Notes under the pieces: model-generated | What the model was told of the DNA's origin: nothing | The model's database searches: none | What the model saw: the letters and a program-made list of their open reading frames with translations, nothing else | Translations under genes and position numbers: made by a program | Assembly (NCBI RefSeq): GCF_005280735.1 | Contig: NZ_CP040077.1 | Coordinates: 1,922,001 to 1,986,000 of the forward strand | Source of the DNA: Trinickia violacea | Lineage (GTDB): Bacteria; Pseudomonadota; Gammaproteobacteria; Burkholderiales; Burkholderiaceae | Length of the DNA stretch: 64,000 bases | Direction: 5' to 3' | Part shown: positions 1 to 8,936 of the stretch, piece by piece | How the letters are laid out: each line of letters starts with the position of its first letter | How positions within the stretch are numbered: position 1 is the first letter of the stretch

Positions 1-125
1 CGGGCGGGCACATCGAATGGCTCGACGGCAGCCACTTGTTCCCGATGGAAAAGCCGCTCGAAACGGCGCGTGCGCTGCAGCGGGCGCTGCACGAATTGCA
101 AGCGCGCGAACTGAGTGCGGCGTGA
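1..125 (+). CDS. C-terminal end of a probable alpha/beta hydrolase (partial)
   Basis: Only the last 40 codons lie in the window, in frame 3, ending with TGA at 123-125. The visible peptide reads GGHIEWLDGSHLFPMEKP and then an amphipathic helix rich in Ala, Leu, Arg and Glu. A Gly-Ser-His followed by a Pro-containing turn and a closing helix is typical of the catalytic-His end of alpha/beta hydrolases (the segment that usually reads like 'GxHxxxxExP'). The assignment is inferred from this tail only; the substrate is unknown. It is followed by a 157-bp gap before pyrG, so it is probably a separate transcription unit. Confidence 0.5.
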   Translation, partial: GGHIEWLDGSHLFPMEKPLETARALQRALHELQARELSAA

Positions 126-282
126 CCTTCGGTCACGACAGCGTCACATGTGCCGTGTCGGTTTAAAGGATGCACGGGCGTGCACAAATTATTGTTGGCT
201 GAACCCGTGCTGATCGCCTGCCATCCGCTGGGTTGGAGCCCGCCTTTACGGTATAATCCGTTTTTCCCGCGAGCATCCAGCG

Positions 283-1944
283 ATGACCAAATATGTTTTT
301 GTCACCGGCGGCGTAGTGTCTTCCCTCGGCAAGGGTATTGCCGCCGCCTCTCTCGCCGCGATCCTCGAATCGCGCGGTCTCAAAGTCACCCTCCTCAAGC
401 TCGATCCCTACATCAACGTCGACCCCGGCACGATGAGCCCGTTTCAACACGGCGAAGTGTTCGTGACGGAAGACGGCGCTGAAACGGACCTCGATCTCGG
501 CCACTACGAGCGCTTCATCAGCACGAAGATGCGCAAGGCCAACAACTTCACGACCGGCCAGATTTACGAATCGGTGATCCGCAAGGAGCGCCGCGGCGAT
601 TATCTGGGCAAGACCGTGCAGGTGATTCCGCACATCACGAATGAAATCCAGGCGTTCGTCGAGCGCGGCGCCGCGTCGGCGACGTGCGGCGAGCCGGATG
701 TCGCGATCGTGGAAGTGGGCGGTACGGTGGGCGACATCGAATCGCTGCCGTTCCTCGAAGCGGCGCGGCAGATGAGCCTGCGCCTCGGCCGCAACAGCGC
801 ATGCTTCGTGCATCTGACGCTCGTGCCGTACATTGCCACGGCGGGTGAGCTGAAGACCAAGCCGACCCAGCACAGCGTGCAGAAACTGCGCGAGATCGGC
901 ATCTCGCCGCACGTGCTGCTGTGCCGTGCGGACCGCCGCATTCCGGACGACGAGCGCGCGAAGATCTCGATGTTCTCGAACGTGCCGGAAGACGCCGTGA
1001 TCTCCGTGTGGGACGTCGACAGCATCTACAAGATCCCGCAGATGCTGCACGACCAGGGCCTCGACAGCATCATCTGCGACGAACTCAAGCTCGCACCGAA
1101 TCCGGCCGATCTGACGATGTGGTCGGACCTCGTCGAGAAGCTCGAGAACCCGCGCAGTGAAGTGACGATCGGCATGGTCGGCAAGTACGTCGATCTGACC
1201 GAGTCGTACAAGTCGCTGATCGAAGCGCTGCGCCATGCGTCGATCCACACGTCGACGAAGGTCAACATCGAATACATCGATTCCGAAGAGATCGAGGCCG
1301 AAGGCGTCGATAGCCTCAAGCACCTCGATGCGGTTCTCGTGCCGGGCGGCTTCGGCCGGCGCGGCACGGAAGGCAAGATCGCCGCGATCCGCTATGCGCG
1401 CGAAGCGAAGGTGCCGTACCTCGGCATCTGCCTCGGCATGCAGCTCGCGGTCATCGAATTCGCACGCGATGTGGTCGGCCTGAAGGACGCGAACAGCACC
1501 GAGTTCGATCCGAATACCGAAAACCGTGTGGTCGCGCTGATCACCGAGTGGTACGACCGCGAAGGCCGCGTCGAGAAGCGCACCGAGGAATCCGACCTCG
1601 GCGGCACGATGCGCCTGGGCTCGCAGCGCTGCCCGATCAAGCCGGGCACGATGGCTGAAGAGATCTACGGCAAGGACGTGAACGAGCGTCACCGTCACCG
1701 TTATGAGGTCAATAACCGCTTCGTGCCCCAGCTCGAGGCGGGCGGTCTTATCATCAGCGCCCATACCCCGAGCGAGGACCTGCCCGAGATGATGGAATTG
1801 CCGCGCAGCATGCACCCCTGGTTCGTCGGCGTGCAGTTCCACCCGGAGTTCACGTCCACGCCGCGCGATGGTCATCCGCTCTTCAAGTCGTTCGTCGAAG
1901 CGGCGCGCGCGCACAAAGAGGCGTGCGTCGAGGAGAAAGCATGA
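283..1944 (+). CDS. pyrG: CTP synthase
   Basis: Makes CTP from UTP using ATP and glutamine, the last step of pyrimidine nucleotide synthesis, in the cytoplasm. The 553-residue protein opens with MTKYVFVTGGVVSSLGKG, the synthetase-domain P-loop typical of PyrG, and its second half is a class I glutamine amidotransferase with the nucleophile Cys in the GICLGMQ motif (about residues 383-389) and a His-Pro-Glu near the end (VQFHPEF). Full family length. A TATAAT-like -10 lies at 252-257; no strong Shine-Dalgarno precedes the start. Its TGA overlaps the ATG of kdsA by the four-base ATGA, so the two are translationally coupled. This pyrG-kdsA-eno order is standard in Burkholderiaceae. Confidence 0.98.
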   Translation: MTKYVFVTGGVVSSLGKGIAAASLAAILESRGLKVTLLKLDPYINVDPGTMSPFQHGEVFVTEDGAETDLDLGHYERFISTKMRKANNFTTGQIYESVIRKERRGDYLGKTVQVIPHITNEIQAFVERGAASATCGEPDVAIVEVGGTVGDIESLPFLEAARQMSLRLGRNSACFVHLTLVPYIATAGELKTKPTQHSVQKLREIGISPHVLLCRADRRIPDDERAKISMFSNVPEDAVISVWDVDSIYKIPQMLHDQGLDSIICDELKLAPNPADLTMWSDLVEKLENPRSEVTIGMVGKYVDLTESYKSLIEALRHASIHTSTKVNIEYIDSEEIEAEGVDSLKHLDAVLVPGGFGRRGTEGKIAAIRYAREAKVPYLGICLGMQLAVIEFARDVVGLKDANSTEFDPNTENRVVALITEWYDREGRVEKRTEESDLGGTMRLGSQRCPIKPGTMAEEIYGKDVNERHRHRYEVNNRFVPQLEAGGLIISAHTPSEDLPEMMELPRSMHPWFVGVQFHPEFTSTPRDGHPLFKSFVEAARAHKEACVEEKA

Positions 1945-2795
1945 AGCTTTGCGATTTCGAAGTCGGTCTCGACCAGCCGTTTTTTCTGATCGCGGGCACG
2001 TGTGTCGTCGAATCGGAGCAGATGACGATCGATACCGCCGGCCGTCTCAAGGAAATCTGCGCAAAGCTGAATATCCCGTTCATCTATAAATCGTCGTACG
2101 ACAAGGCCAATCGCAGCTCGGGCAAGTCGTTCCGCGGTCTGGGCATGGACGAAGGGCTGCGCATTCTTTCCGAGGTGAAGAAGCAGCTCGGCCTGCCGGT
2201 GCTGACCGACGTGCACAGCGAAGAGGAGATCGAAGCGGTTGCGTCGGTCGTCGACGTGCTGCAGACGCCCGCGTTCCTGTGCCGTCAAACCGATTTCATT
2301 CACGCGTGCGCGCGCTCGGGCAAGCCGGTCAACATCAAGAAGGGCCAGTTCCTCGCGCCGCACGACATGAAGAACGTGATCGACAAGGCCCGCGACGCCG
2401 CGCGCGAAGCGGGGCTGTCGGAAGACCGTTTCCTCGCGTGCGAGCGCGGCGTGTCGTTCGGCTACAACAACCTCGTGTCGGACATGCGCTCGCTGGCGAT
2501 CATGCGCGAGACCGCCGCGCCGGTCGTGTTCGACGCGACGCATTCGGTGCAATTGCCGGGCGGCCAGGGTACGAGTTCGGGCGGTCAGCGCGAATTCGTG
2601 CCGGTGCTTGCGCGCGCCGCCGTGGCGACGGGCGTGGCGGGCCTCTTCATGGAGACCCATCCGAACCCGGCCCAAGCCAAGTCGGACGGCCCGAACGCGG
2701 TGCCGCTCAACCGGATGGGCGATCTGCTCGAAACGCTGATCACGCTTGATCAAGCCGTCAAGCGCACGCCGTTTCTCGAAACCGATTTCAACTAA
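1941..2795 (+). CDS. kdsA: 3-deoxy-8-phosphooctulonate synthase (Kdo-8-P synthase)
   Basis: Condenses arabinose 5-phosphate with phosphoenolpyruvate to Kdo-8-phosphate, the precursor of the inner-core sugar of lipopolysaccharide. The 284-residue protein starts MKLCDFEVGLDQPFFLIAG and carries the family's TIM-barrel signatures, including IPFIYKSSYDKANRSS (phosphate and PEP binding), LTDVHSEEE and DATHSVQLPGG near the C-terminal third. An upstream in-frame ATG at 1923 exists, but AGGAG sits just before the ATG at 1941, which also matches the family's N-terminus, so 1941 was chosen. That ATG overlaps the pyrG stop. Presumably cotranscribed with pyrG and, across a 102-bp gap, with eno. Confidence 0.97.
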   Translation: MKLCDFEVGLDQPFFLIAGTCVVESEQMTIDTAGRLKEICAKLNIPFIYKSSYDKANRSSGKSFRGLGMDEGLRILSEVKKQLGLPVLTDVHSEEEIEAVASVVDVLQTPAFLCRQTDFIHACARSGKPVNIKKGQFLAPHDMKNVIDKARDAAREAGLSEDRFLACERGVSFGYNNLVSDMRSLAIMRETAAPVVFDATHSVQLPGGQGTSSGGQREFVPVLARAAVATGVAGLFMETHPNPAQAKSDGPNAVPLNRMGDLLETLITLDQAVKRTPFLETDFN

Positions 2796-2897
2796 TGCCC
2801 CCAGGCGCACCCGGCGGGCGACGGGTGCGTTCGACAGCCGACCTGCGCCCGGCGCCGTCAACGCTGTAAAGATTCAACGTCAATTCTTGAGGAAACC

Positions 2898-4181
2898 ATG
2901 AGTGCAATCGTAGATATCATCGGTCGCGAGATTCTGGATTCGCGAGGCAACCCGACTGTCGAGTGCGACGTGCTGCTGGAGTCGGGCACGATGGGCCGCG
3001 CGGCCGTGCCTTCGGGCGCGTCGACGGGCTCGCGCGAAGCGATCGAGCTGCGCGACGGCGAAGCCGGCCGCTATGGCGGCAAGGGCGTGCTGAAGGCTGT
3101 CGAGCACATCAACACCGAAATCTCCGAGGCGATCATGGGCCTCGACGCGTCGGAACAAGCGTTCCTCGACAAGACCCTGCTCGAGCTCGACGGTACCGAC
3201 AACAAGTCGCGCCTCGGCGCCAACGCGATGCTGGCCGTGTCGATGGCGGTCGCGAAGGCCGCCGCTGAAGAAGCCGGCCTGCCGCTCTATCGCTACTTCG
3301 GCGGCTCGGGCGCGATGCAACTGCCGGTGCCGATGATGAACATCGTCAACGGCGGCGCGCACGCGAACAACAGCCTGGACATCCAGGAATTCATGATCGT
3401 CCCGGTCAGCCAGCCGACGTTCCGCGAAGCGCTGCGTTGCGGCGCGGAAGTGTTCCATGCGCTGAAGAAGATCCTGTCCGACCGCGGCATGAGCACGGCG
3501 GTGGGCGACGAAGGCGGCTTCGCGCCGAACTTCGGCAGCAACGACGAATGCCTGTCGACGATCCTGCAAGCGATCGAGAAGGCCGGCTATCGCGCGGGCG
3601 AAGACGTGCTGCTCGCGCTGGATTGCGCAGCCAGCGAGTTCTACCACGACGGCAAGTACCAACTGGCGGGCGAAGGCCTGCAACTGTCGTCGGCCGAATT
3701 CACCGACTACCTCGCGACGCTCGCGGATAAATTCCCGATCGTCTCGATCGAAGACGGCATGCACGAAAGCGACTGGGCCGGCTGGAAGCTCCTGACCGAC
3801 AAGCTCGGCAAGAAGATCCAGCTCGTCGGCGACGACCTGTTCGTGACGAACACGCGCATCCTGAAGGAAGGCATCGAGAAGGGCATCGCGAACTCGATCC
3901 TCATCAAGATCAACCAGATCGGCACGCTGACGGAAACCTTCGCGGCGATCGAAATGGCGAAGCGCGCGGGCTACACGGCCGTGATTTCGCACCGCTCGGG
4001 CGAGACGGAAGACTCGACGATCGCCGATATCGCCGTCGGCCTGAACGCCGGCCAGATCAAGACGGGCTCGCTCTCGCGCAGCGACCGCATCTCGAAGTAC
4101 AACCAGCTGTTGCGTATCGAAGAAGATCTGGGCGATATCGCTAGCTATCCGGGCAAGTCGACGTTCTATAATCTGCGCTGA
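2898..4181 (+). CDS. eno: Enolase
   Basis: Converts 2-phosphoglycerate to phosphoenolpyruvate in glycolysis and the reverse in gluconeogenesis; in many proteobacteria it is also part of the RNA degradosome. The 427-residue protein has the usual N-terminal MSAIVDIIGREILDSRGNPT, the substrate loop ASTGSREA, metal ligands in LALDCAASEF and SIEDGMHESDW, GDDLFVTN, and the catalytic Lys/His region ILIKINQIGTLTE and SHRSGETEDS. Its start has GAGGAAACC upstream. PEP made here is the substrate of the neighbouring kdsA product. A strong intrinsic terminator follows, but ftsB begins only 15 bp beyond it. Confidence 0.98.
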   Translation: MSAIVDIIGREILDSRGNPTVECDVLLESGTMGRAAVPSGASTGSREAIELRDGEAGRYGGKGVLKAVEHINTEISEAIMGLDASEQAFLDKTLLELDGTDNKSRLGANAMLAVSMAVAKAAAEEAGLPLYRYFGGSGAMQLPVPMMNIVNGGAHANNSLDIQEFMIVPVSQPTFREALRCGAEVFHALKKILSDRGMSTAVGDEGGFAPNFGSNDECLSTILQAIEKAGYRAGEDVLLALDCAASEFYHDGKYQLAGEGLQLSSAEFTDYLATLADKFPIVSIEDGMHESDWAGWKLLTDKLGKKIQLVGDDLFVTNTRILKEGIEKGIANSILIKINQIGTLTETFAAIEMAKRAGYTAVISHRSGETEDSTIADIAVGLNAGQIKTGSLSRSDRISKYNQLLRIEEDLGDIASYPGKSTFYNLR

Positions 4182-4213
4182 TTACCTCGCTATACTTCGT
4201 CAATTGATTGGCC

Positions 4214-4248
4214 GCCGCCCTGCGCATAGCGCAGGGCGGCGTTTATTT
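4214..4248 (+). terminator. Rho-independent terminator after eno
   Basis: Perfect 11-bp GC-rich stem GCCGCCCTGCG / CGCAGGGCGGC (4214-4224 with 4230-4240), 5-nt loop, then GTTTATTT. It ends the pyrG-kdsA-eno unit, probably with partial readthrough to ftsB. Confidence 0.85.
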
Positions 4249-4262
4249 AACCGGCACTTTGC

Positions 4263-4733
4263 ATGCGGCTCGTCACAGTTGTCCTGATTGTCCTGCTCGC
4301 GCTGATTCAGTATCCGCTCTGGTGGGGGCATGGTGGCTGGCTGCGCGTCCACGAGTTGCGCCAGGAGCTCTCGCAGCAGCAGCAAAAGAACAACGACGAG
4401 AAGCTGCGCAACGAGCGGATCGAAGGCGAGGTGCAGGATCTGCAGAACGGCACCTCGGCGGTCGAAGAGCGTGCCCGCTACGAGATGGGCATGGTCAAGG
4501 ACGGCGAGGTGTTCGTGCAGTTCGTGTCGCCGAACCAGCCGCTGCCTGCGCCGACCTCGACGGCATTGAATAACACGTCGACGCGTGGCGAGGTTTCCGC
4601 CGCGCCCGTGAGTGTCGTGCCCAATCCGGTGTCGCGCGTGAAGCCGGACAAGAAGCACGCTGGCGACAAGAAAGGCAAGGAAGCGTCGTCGTCAAAGGAA
4701 AAAGACAAGGGCAAGGCCAAGCACGCGGGTTAG
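4263..4733 (+). CDS. ftsB: Cell division protein FtsB with a long basic C-terminal tail
   Basis: Bitopic inner-membrane protein of the FtsQLB divisome complex. Residues 1-20 (MRLVTVVLIVLLALIQYPLW) form the single membrane span; residues about 28-70 are a coiled coil (ELRQELSQQQQKNNDEKLRNERIEGEVQDLQ), and the conserved ALEERARYELGM-type motif appears as AVEERARYEMGMVKDGEVF. The E. coli protein is about 103 residues; here 156, the extra 50 being a low-complexity tail rich in Ser, Lys and Asp (ends KEKDKGKAKHAG). The position directly after eno is the same as in many proteobacteria. The tail's role is unknown. Confidence 0.93.
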   Translation: MRLVTVVLIVLLALIQYPLWWGHGGWLRVHELRQELSQQQQKNNDEKLRNERIEGEVQDLQNGTSAVEERARYEMGMVKDGEVFVQFVSPNQPLPAPTSTALNNTSTRGEVSAAPVSVVPNPVSRVKPDKKHAGDKKGKEASSSKEKDKGKAKHAG

Positions 4734-4765
4734 TGATGACGTGATGCGAGGACGTGTTGCAGATA

Positions 4766-4799
4766 CGAAAAAGGCATGGATCGCTCCATGCCTTTTTCG
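4766..4799. terminator. Bidirectional terminator between ftsB and a lipoprotein gene
   Basis: A 15-bp perfect stem (4766-4780 with 4785-4799) with a TCGC loop. Runs of A and T lie at the outer ends, so it can stop transcription of ftsB on the plus strand and of the convergent lipoprotein gene on the minus strand. Confidence 0.9.
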
Positions 4800-4820
4800 T
4801 TTATCGCGCGAGCGTGTGCG

Positions 4821-5210
4821 CTACCACCACCAGCCCGGCGACCCATACCCAAACCCGATACCCGTGCTCCAGCCGCTGTAATAGCCGCCATATGCGACCG
4901 GTGCGGGATAGTAATAGGGCGTCGAGTAGTACGGCCCGTAGTAGCGTGCCCAAGCCTCCGCGGCCATTGCCTGGTTCTGTTCCAGGAGCACCTGCTTGTC
5001 GATCGCGTCGTAGCGCTGCTTTTCCTCGGCGCTGAGCTGCGGGGCGGGAGTCGCGCCGGGTTGGCTCGGCGGGAGCCGGCTCAGGATAGGCGCAGGAACT
5101 TGCGGGTCCAGCGTGCAGCCGGAGAGGAGGGCGCCGCCGGCGAGCGCCGACAGCACCATGACGGTCCGCAAGGTTGTCGATGACGAGAGACCGGAACGGT
5201 GATGTGTCAT
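4821..5210 (-). CDS. Small Tyr/Gly/Pro-rich lipoprotein, function unknown
   Basis: A 129-residue exported lipoprotein. The signal peptide has a hydrophobic core (VMVLSALAGGA) and a lipobox LLSGC with the modified Cys at residue 32. After a Pro-rich linker comes a helical stretch (SAEEKQRYDAIDKQVLLEQNQAMAAEAWARYYG) and then a C-terminal half dominated by Tyr, Gly, Pro and Trp ending SPGWWW. The start at 5210 was preferred over an in-frame ATG at 5225 because GGAGG lies 5 nt before it. Probably outer-membrane anchored, by inference from the lipobox. It converges on ftsB and is separated from hslO by 28 bp, so it may be the last gene of the gamma-carbonic anhydrase-hslO unit. Confidence 0.8.
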   Translation of the reverse strand: MTHHRSGLSSSTTLRTVMVLSALAGGALLSGCTLDPQVPAPILSRLPPSQPGATPAPQLSAEEKQRYDAIDKQVLLEQNQAMAAEAWARYYGPYYSTPYYYPAPVAYGGYYSGWSTGIGFGYGSPGWWW

Positions 5211-5238
5211 GTTGACCTCCAACATCCGTAGGCTGAAC

Positions 5239-6213
5239 CTAGTGGCGCTGCTCGGCCGCCGGCGTCACGCCGGTCGCGATCACGTTCGCGACGAAGAGCT
5301 GCGCGACGTCGACCGGGTCGAATTCATAGCGCTGATTGCAGTAGTCGCAATGAATCTCGACATGGCCGCGCTCCTCGATGACGCCGTCGACTTCCTCGCG
5401 CCCGAGCATCTTGAGCATCGAGCCCACTTTCTCACGCGAGCACGTGCATTCGAAGCGCGGGGCAGCCGGTGCGAAGTGCTGCACGTTTTCTTGCCAGAAC
5501 AGGCGCTTGAAGACCGTGTCCGGTGCTTCTTTCAGCAATTCGTCCTGTGAAAGCGTGCCGCCGAGCGTGCAGACGCGCTCCCAAGTATCGGTGTCCAGCT
5601 CGCCGGCATGGGGGACGATGCCGCCATCGCCCGGCAGCTTCTGCAGCAGCATGCCGACCGCGCGCTCGGTGTTCGCCGCGAGCCACAGCCGCGTGTCGAG
5701 CTGTTCCGAATGGTGCATGTAGTGCTCGAGCACCTGCGCCATCGACGTGAGCGGACCGTCCTCGCCGTTGAGCGGCACGATGCCCTGATAGGGCTGCTGG
5801 CCCGGCTTCTTGTCGGCCGGATCGAGCGTGATCACGCAGCGACCGTGGCCGCCGGCGTTGACGAGTTCGACGAACGAGATGTCGTCGCGGATCGCATCGG
5901 CGGAATCGCCCGAATACTTCGCCGTAGCGCGCATCGTCAGATTCGAGTTGCACTGCACGACCAGCATCTTGACCGGACCATCGCCGAAGACTTGCATGAT
6001 GAGCGTGCCGTCGAACTTCAGATTCGCCGACAACAGCGCGCACGCCGCCATCATTTCCCCAAGCACGTCCCGCACGGGCGCCGGGTAATGACGGCGCGCG
6101 AGCACTTCCTGCCACGTGTTGCGCAGCGAGACGATTTCGCCACGCACCGGCGCGGTGCTGAACATGAATTTTTGCAACTGGTCGTCCACGACTATTCCTT
6201 GATTGGTTGGCAC
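5239..6213 (-). CDS. hslO: Redox-regulated chaperone Hsp33
   Basis: Cytoplasmic holdase activated by oxidative unfolding. The 324-residue protein has the family's beta-rich N-terminal domain and the C-terminal zinc-binding redox switch: Cys256 and Cys258 (CTC) plus Cys289 and Cys292 (CDYC), the CXC...CXXC set that binds zinc when reduced. It has about 30 residues more than the E. coli protein, mostly at the two ends. The gene lies 16 bp downstream of the gamma-carbonic anhydrase gene and is probably cotranscribed with it. Confidence 0.96.
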   Translation of the reverse strand: MPTNQGIVVDDQLQKFMFSTAPVRGEIVSLRNTWQEVLARRHYPAPVRDVLGEMMAACALLSANLKFDGTLIMQVFGDGPVKMLVVQCNSNLTMRATAKYSGDSADAIRDDISFVELVNAGGHGRCVITLDPADKKPGQQPYQGIVPLNGEDGPLTSMAQVLEHYMHHSEQLDTRLWLAANTERAVGMLLQKLPGDGGIVPHAGELDTDTWERVCTLGGTLSQDELLKEAPDTVFKRLFWQENVQHFAPAAPRFECTCSREKVGSMLKMLGREEVDGVIEERGHVEIHCDYCNQRYEFDPVDVAQLFVANVIATGVTPAAEQRH

Positions 6214-6229
6214 CCGGTCGATCGGCCGA

Positions 6230-6754
6230 TTAGCCGATCCTCACGAGCTGAGCCTTGAAGTATCCGCGGCGCTCGGCGTAATTTTCCGTATTCCGGCGCA
6301 TCCCGGCGAGATCGGCTTCCGTCAGTTCCCGCACCGCTTTCGCAGGCGCGCCGAGAATCAGGGAGTTGTCGGGGAACACCTTGCCTTCCGTCACGACGGC
6401 GCCTGCGCCAACCAGACAGTTGCGGCCGATAACCGCACCATTCAAGACCACCGCCTGCATGCCGATCAAGGCGCCTTCCTTGACGGTGCAGCCGTGCAGC
6501 ATCGCCTGATGGCCGACGGTCACGTTGGGTTCGATCGTCAGCGGATAGCCTAGGTCGGTGTGCAGCACCGCGCCTTCCTGGATGTTGCTGCCCGCGCCGA
6601 CGGTGATCGGCTCGTTGTCGCCGCGCAGCGCCGCGCCGAACCAAATGCTCGCGTTTTCCTCGAGCGAGACCTTGCCGATGATCGTCGCCGTATCCGCGAC
6701 GAACACGCTTTCATGGATGGTGGGGGCGGCATCGCCGAGCTTGTAAATCGCCAC
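6230..6754 (-). CDS. Gamma-class carbonic anhydrase family protein
   Basis: A 174-residue left-handed beta-helix protein of the YrdA/PaaY group (gamma-carbonic anhydrase fold). Hexapeptide-type repeats run through most of the chain; zinc-ligand-like histidines appear in VLHTDLG, TVGHQAMLHG. The open frame extends to 6871, but the family starts (M)AIYKLGD, which here matches a GTG at 6752-6754 with GAGGA about 9 nt upstream; that start gives the normal family length. Enzymatic activity is not assured: many members are uncharacterised. The divergent gene at 6949 shares its upstream region. Confidence 0.88.
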   Translation of the reverse strand: MAIYKLGDAAPTIHESVFVADTATIIGKVSLEENASIWFGAALRGDNEPITVGAGSNIQEGAVLHTDLGYPLTIEPNVTVGHQAMLHGCTVKEGALIGMQAVVLNGAVIGRNCLVGAGAVVTEGKVFPDNSLILGAPAKAVRELTEADLAGMRRNTENYAERRGYFKAQLVRIG

Positions 6755-6948
6755 AGTGTGAGTCCTCGGGGAAAGCGCCGGGGCGGCCGGTACAATGGCG
6801 CGCACGGCGGCAGCGCCCAAAAACGTCAGCTTTCGCTGCGATCGAGGCGCCGGGTGGTCGGTCAATCGCATATTGTAAACGGTTACGCGGGATAGGCCGG
6901 GCGAGTGGCGCGGGACCGCGTCGGCCGTTCCATTTCATTTCACGATTC

Positions 6949-7803
6949 ATGACGTTGGTGGTGTCTTCCGTTTCCGATGCAGCTTGCGCGCGCAGCGCGG
7001 CGCTTGAAGTCCTGCTGGAGCGCGATCCGAGGGCGAAGGCCGAGGCGGCGCGCGCCCTGTATGCGCGCGTCATTGCGCATGCGGCGGCTTGTTTGCCGTC
7101 GATCGAAATCGTCGAGCCTTCGGGGCTGCCGGGGCGCCCCGAGCGTCCGCTGCTCGTCGAGCCGCGTCTCCTGCAACGGCGCAGCATGCAGTCGGCGGAG
7201 GGCCGGGCCGTGCTGCTGCATGCGCTCGCCCATATCGAATTCAACGCGATCAATCTCGCGCTCGACGCTGTCTGGCGCTTTGCCGGCATGCCCGAAGCGT
7301 TCTACGTGGACTGGCTGAAAGTCGCGGCGGAAGAGGCGCATCACTTTTCGCTGCTCACGGCGCGGCTAGCGGAATTCGGCCATGCCTACGGCGACTTTGC
7401 TGCGCACGACGGCCTCTGGGACATGTGCGAGCGCACGCGCGGCGACGTGCTCGCGCGCATGGCGCTCGTGCCGCGCACGCTCGAGGCGCGCGGTCTCGAC
7501 GCGTCGCCGCCGATTCGCGCGCGGCTCGTGCAGGCGGGCGACGAGGCGTCGGCGGCGATTCTCGACGTGATCCTGCGCGACGAGATCGGCCACGTGCTGA
7601 TTGGCAACCGCTGGTTCCGTCACCTGTGCGAACGGGACGCGCTCGATCCGCATCCGACCTACGTCCGCCTGGCGGAGCAATATCGCGCGCCGAAGCTCCG
7701 AGGCCCCTTCAATTTCGACGCGCGCCGCGAGGCGGGTTTCGACGAGGCCGAACTCGCCGCGCTTGCGCAGCACGATAGCGGGGTATCGCAGCGCGCCGAG
7801 TGA
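6949..7803 (+). CDS. DUF455 family ferritin-like protein
   Basis: A 284-residue, mostly helical protein of the DUF455 family. Residues that could bind a diiron centre are visible: Glu97 in HIEFNAINLALDA, Glu128-x-x-His131 in AAEEAHHF, and Glu212-x-x-His215 in LRDEIGHV, the spacing expected of a ferritin-like four-helix bundle. No signal peptide. Function is unknown for the family; a diiron oxygenase or oxidase is an inference. It stands 107 bp before an alpha/beta hydrolase and is divergent from the gamma-carbonic anhydrase gene. Confidence 0.82.
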   Translation: MTLVVSSVSDAACARSAALEVLLERDPRAKAEAARALYARVIAHAAACLPSIEIVEPSGLPGRPERPLLVEPRLLQRRSMQSAEGRAVLLHALAHIEFNAINLALDAVWRFAGMPEAFYVDWLKVAAEEAHHFSLLTARLAEFGHAYGDFAAHDGLWDMCERTRGDVLARMALVPRTLEARGLDASPPIRARLVQAGDEASAAILDVILRDEIGHVLIGNRWFRHLCERDALDPHPTYVRLAEQYRAPKLRGPFNFDARREAGFDEAELAALAQHDSGVSQRAE

Positions 7804-7910
7804 GGCCGACGCCGCTCTTCGCGGCGAAAACATCGGCATTTCGCGCTGCACGAAAATCCGCCCGTCTCGATATAATCGAACGACCATTCGTTTTTACGCG
7901 GCAGGTACTC

Positions 7911-8795
7911 ATGAACCCTTCAAAATCCGACTTCGTCACCGTGCGGGGCACCCGGCTGCATGTGCGCCGCTGGGGCCGCGCCGACGCGCCAACGCTCTTC
8001 ATGCTGCACGGCTGGATGGATATTTCGGCGTCGTTCCAGTTCGTCGTCGATGCGCTCGCGGGGGACTGGCAGGTGATCGCGCCGGATGCGCGCGGTTTCG
8101 GCCTGTCCGACTGGCCGGTGGCCGAACGCGGTGGCGGCAGCTACTGGTTTCACGATTACCTCGCCGATCTCGACGCGTTGCTCGACCGCTACGCGCCCAC
8201 CGGACAGGTCAATCTCGTCGGCCACAGCATGGGGGCCAATGTCGTGTGCCTGTATGCCGGCGCCCGCCCGGAGAGGGTGCGCCGGGTGGTGGACCTGGAG
8301 GGTTTTGGCCTCGCGCCCTCGAAGGCAGCGCAGATGCCGCGCCGGCTCGGCGCGTGGCTCGACGAACTGCGCGAGCCGCCGACGTTGCGCAGCTACGCGT
8401 CCGAGGAAGAGGTCGCCGCGCGGCTGATCAAGACCAATCCGCGCCTCGCGCCGGAGCGCGCGCGGTTCCTCGCGCAGCACTGGTCGAAGCTCGACTCGGA
8501 CGGCCGCTACCGGCTGCTCGCGGACCCTGCACATAAGCAGCGCGGACCGCTCCTGTACCGGCTCGACGAAGTGATGGCCGTGTGGGCGAATGTCCGCGCG
8601 AAGGTGCTGCACATCGAGGCGGCGGCCTCGCCGACGCTCACGATGCTCGCCGGCGACATTCCGCTCAACGAATACAAAGCGCGTTTCCGAGCGTTTCCCG
8701 ACTGGCGGGAACACATCATCGACGATGCGGGCCACATGGTGCATCACGATCAGCCCGAGCAGATCGCCGCGCTGATCGAGGGTTTTTGCGCGTAA
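7911..8795 (+). CDS. Alpha/beta hydrolase
   Basis: A 294-residue cytoplasmic hydrolase. The core fold is clear: oxyanion-hole HGWMD after strand 3 (residues about 29-33), nucleophile elbow GHSMG near residue 103, and a closing catalytic His in DAGHMVHHDQPEQIA. Substrate unknown. The reading frame is open further upstream, but the ATG at 7911 fits the family start and follows a TATAAT-like element at 7871-7876. Downstream is a 141-bp gap holding a short GC-rich direct repeat (GGGCGCCGCTGCGC at 8803-8816 and 8833-8846). Confidence 0.88.
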   Translation: MNPSKSDFVTVRGTRLHVRRWGRADAPTLFMLHGWMDISASFQFVVDALAGDWQVIAPDARGFGLSDWPVAERGGGSYWFHDYLADLDALLDRYAPTGQVNLVGHSMGANVVCLYAGARPERVRRVVDLEGFGLAPSKAAQMPRRLGAWLDELREPPTLRSYASEEEVAARLIKTNPRLAPERARFLAQHWSKLDSDGRYRLLADPAHKQRGPLLYRLDEVMAVWANVRAKVLHIEAAASPTLTMLAGDIPLNEYKARFRAFPDWREHIIDDAGHMVHHDQPEQIAALIEGFCA

Positions 8796-8936
8796 ATCGG
8801 GCGGGCGCCGCTGCGCTGGGCGCGATAGCGTCGGGCGCCGCTGCGCCGAGCGCCGCCGCACGCGCCACCGCGAATTGATCCACGGCTCGCATGCCGCATT
8901 GCAGTAGAATGAACAGGCTCCCGAATTCCACTGACA

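Noticed and set aside
163..1914. 583-codon open frame on the minus strand opposite pyrG
   Set aside because: It is the complement of a perfect pyrG gene, is dominated by Arg, Ala, His and Asp as expected of antisense GC-rich codons, and has no recognisable domain or ribosome binding site.
2807..2830. CGCACCCG...CGGGTGCG hairpin between kdsA and eno
   Set aside because: 8-bp stem but no following T-run, and the genes look cotranscribed, so I did not call it a terminator.
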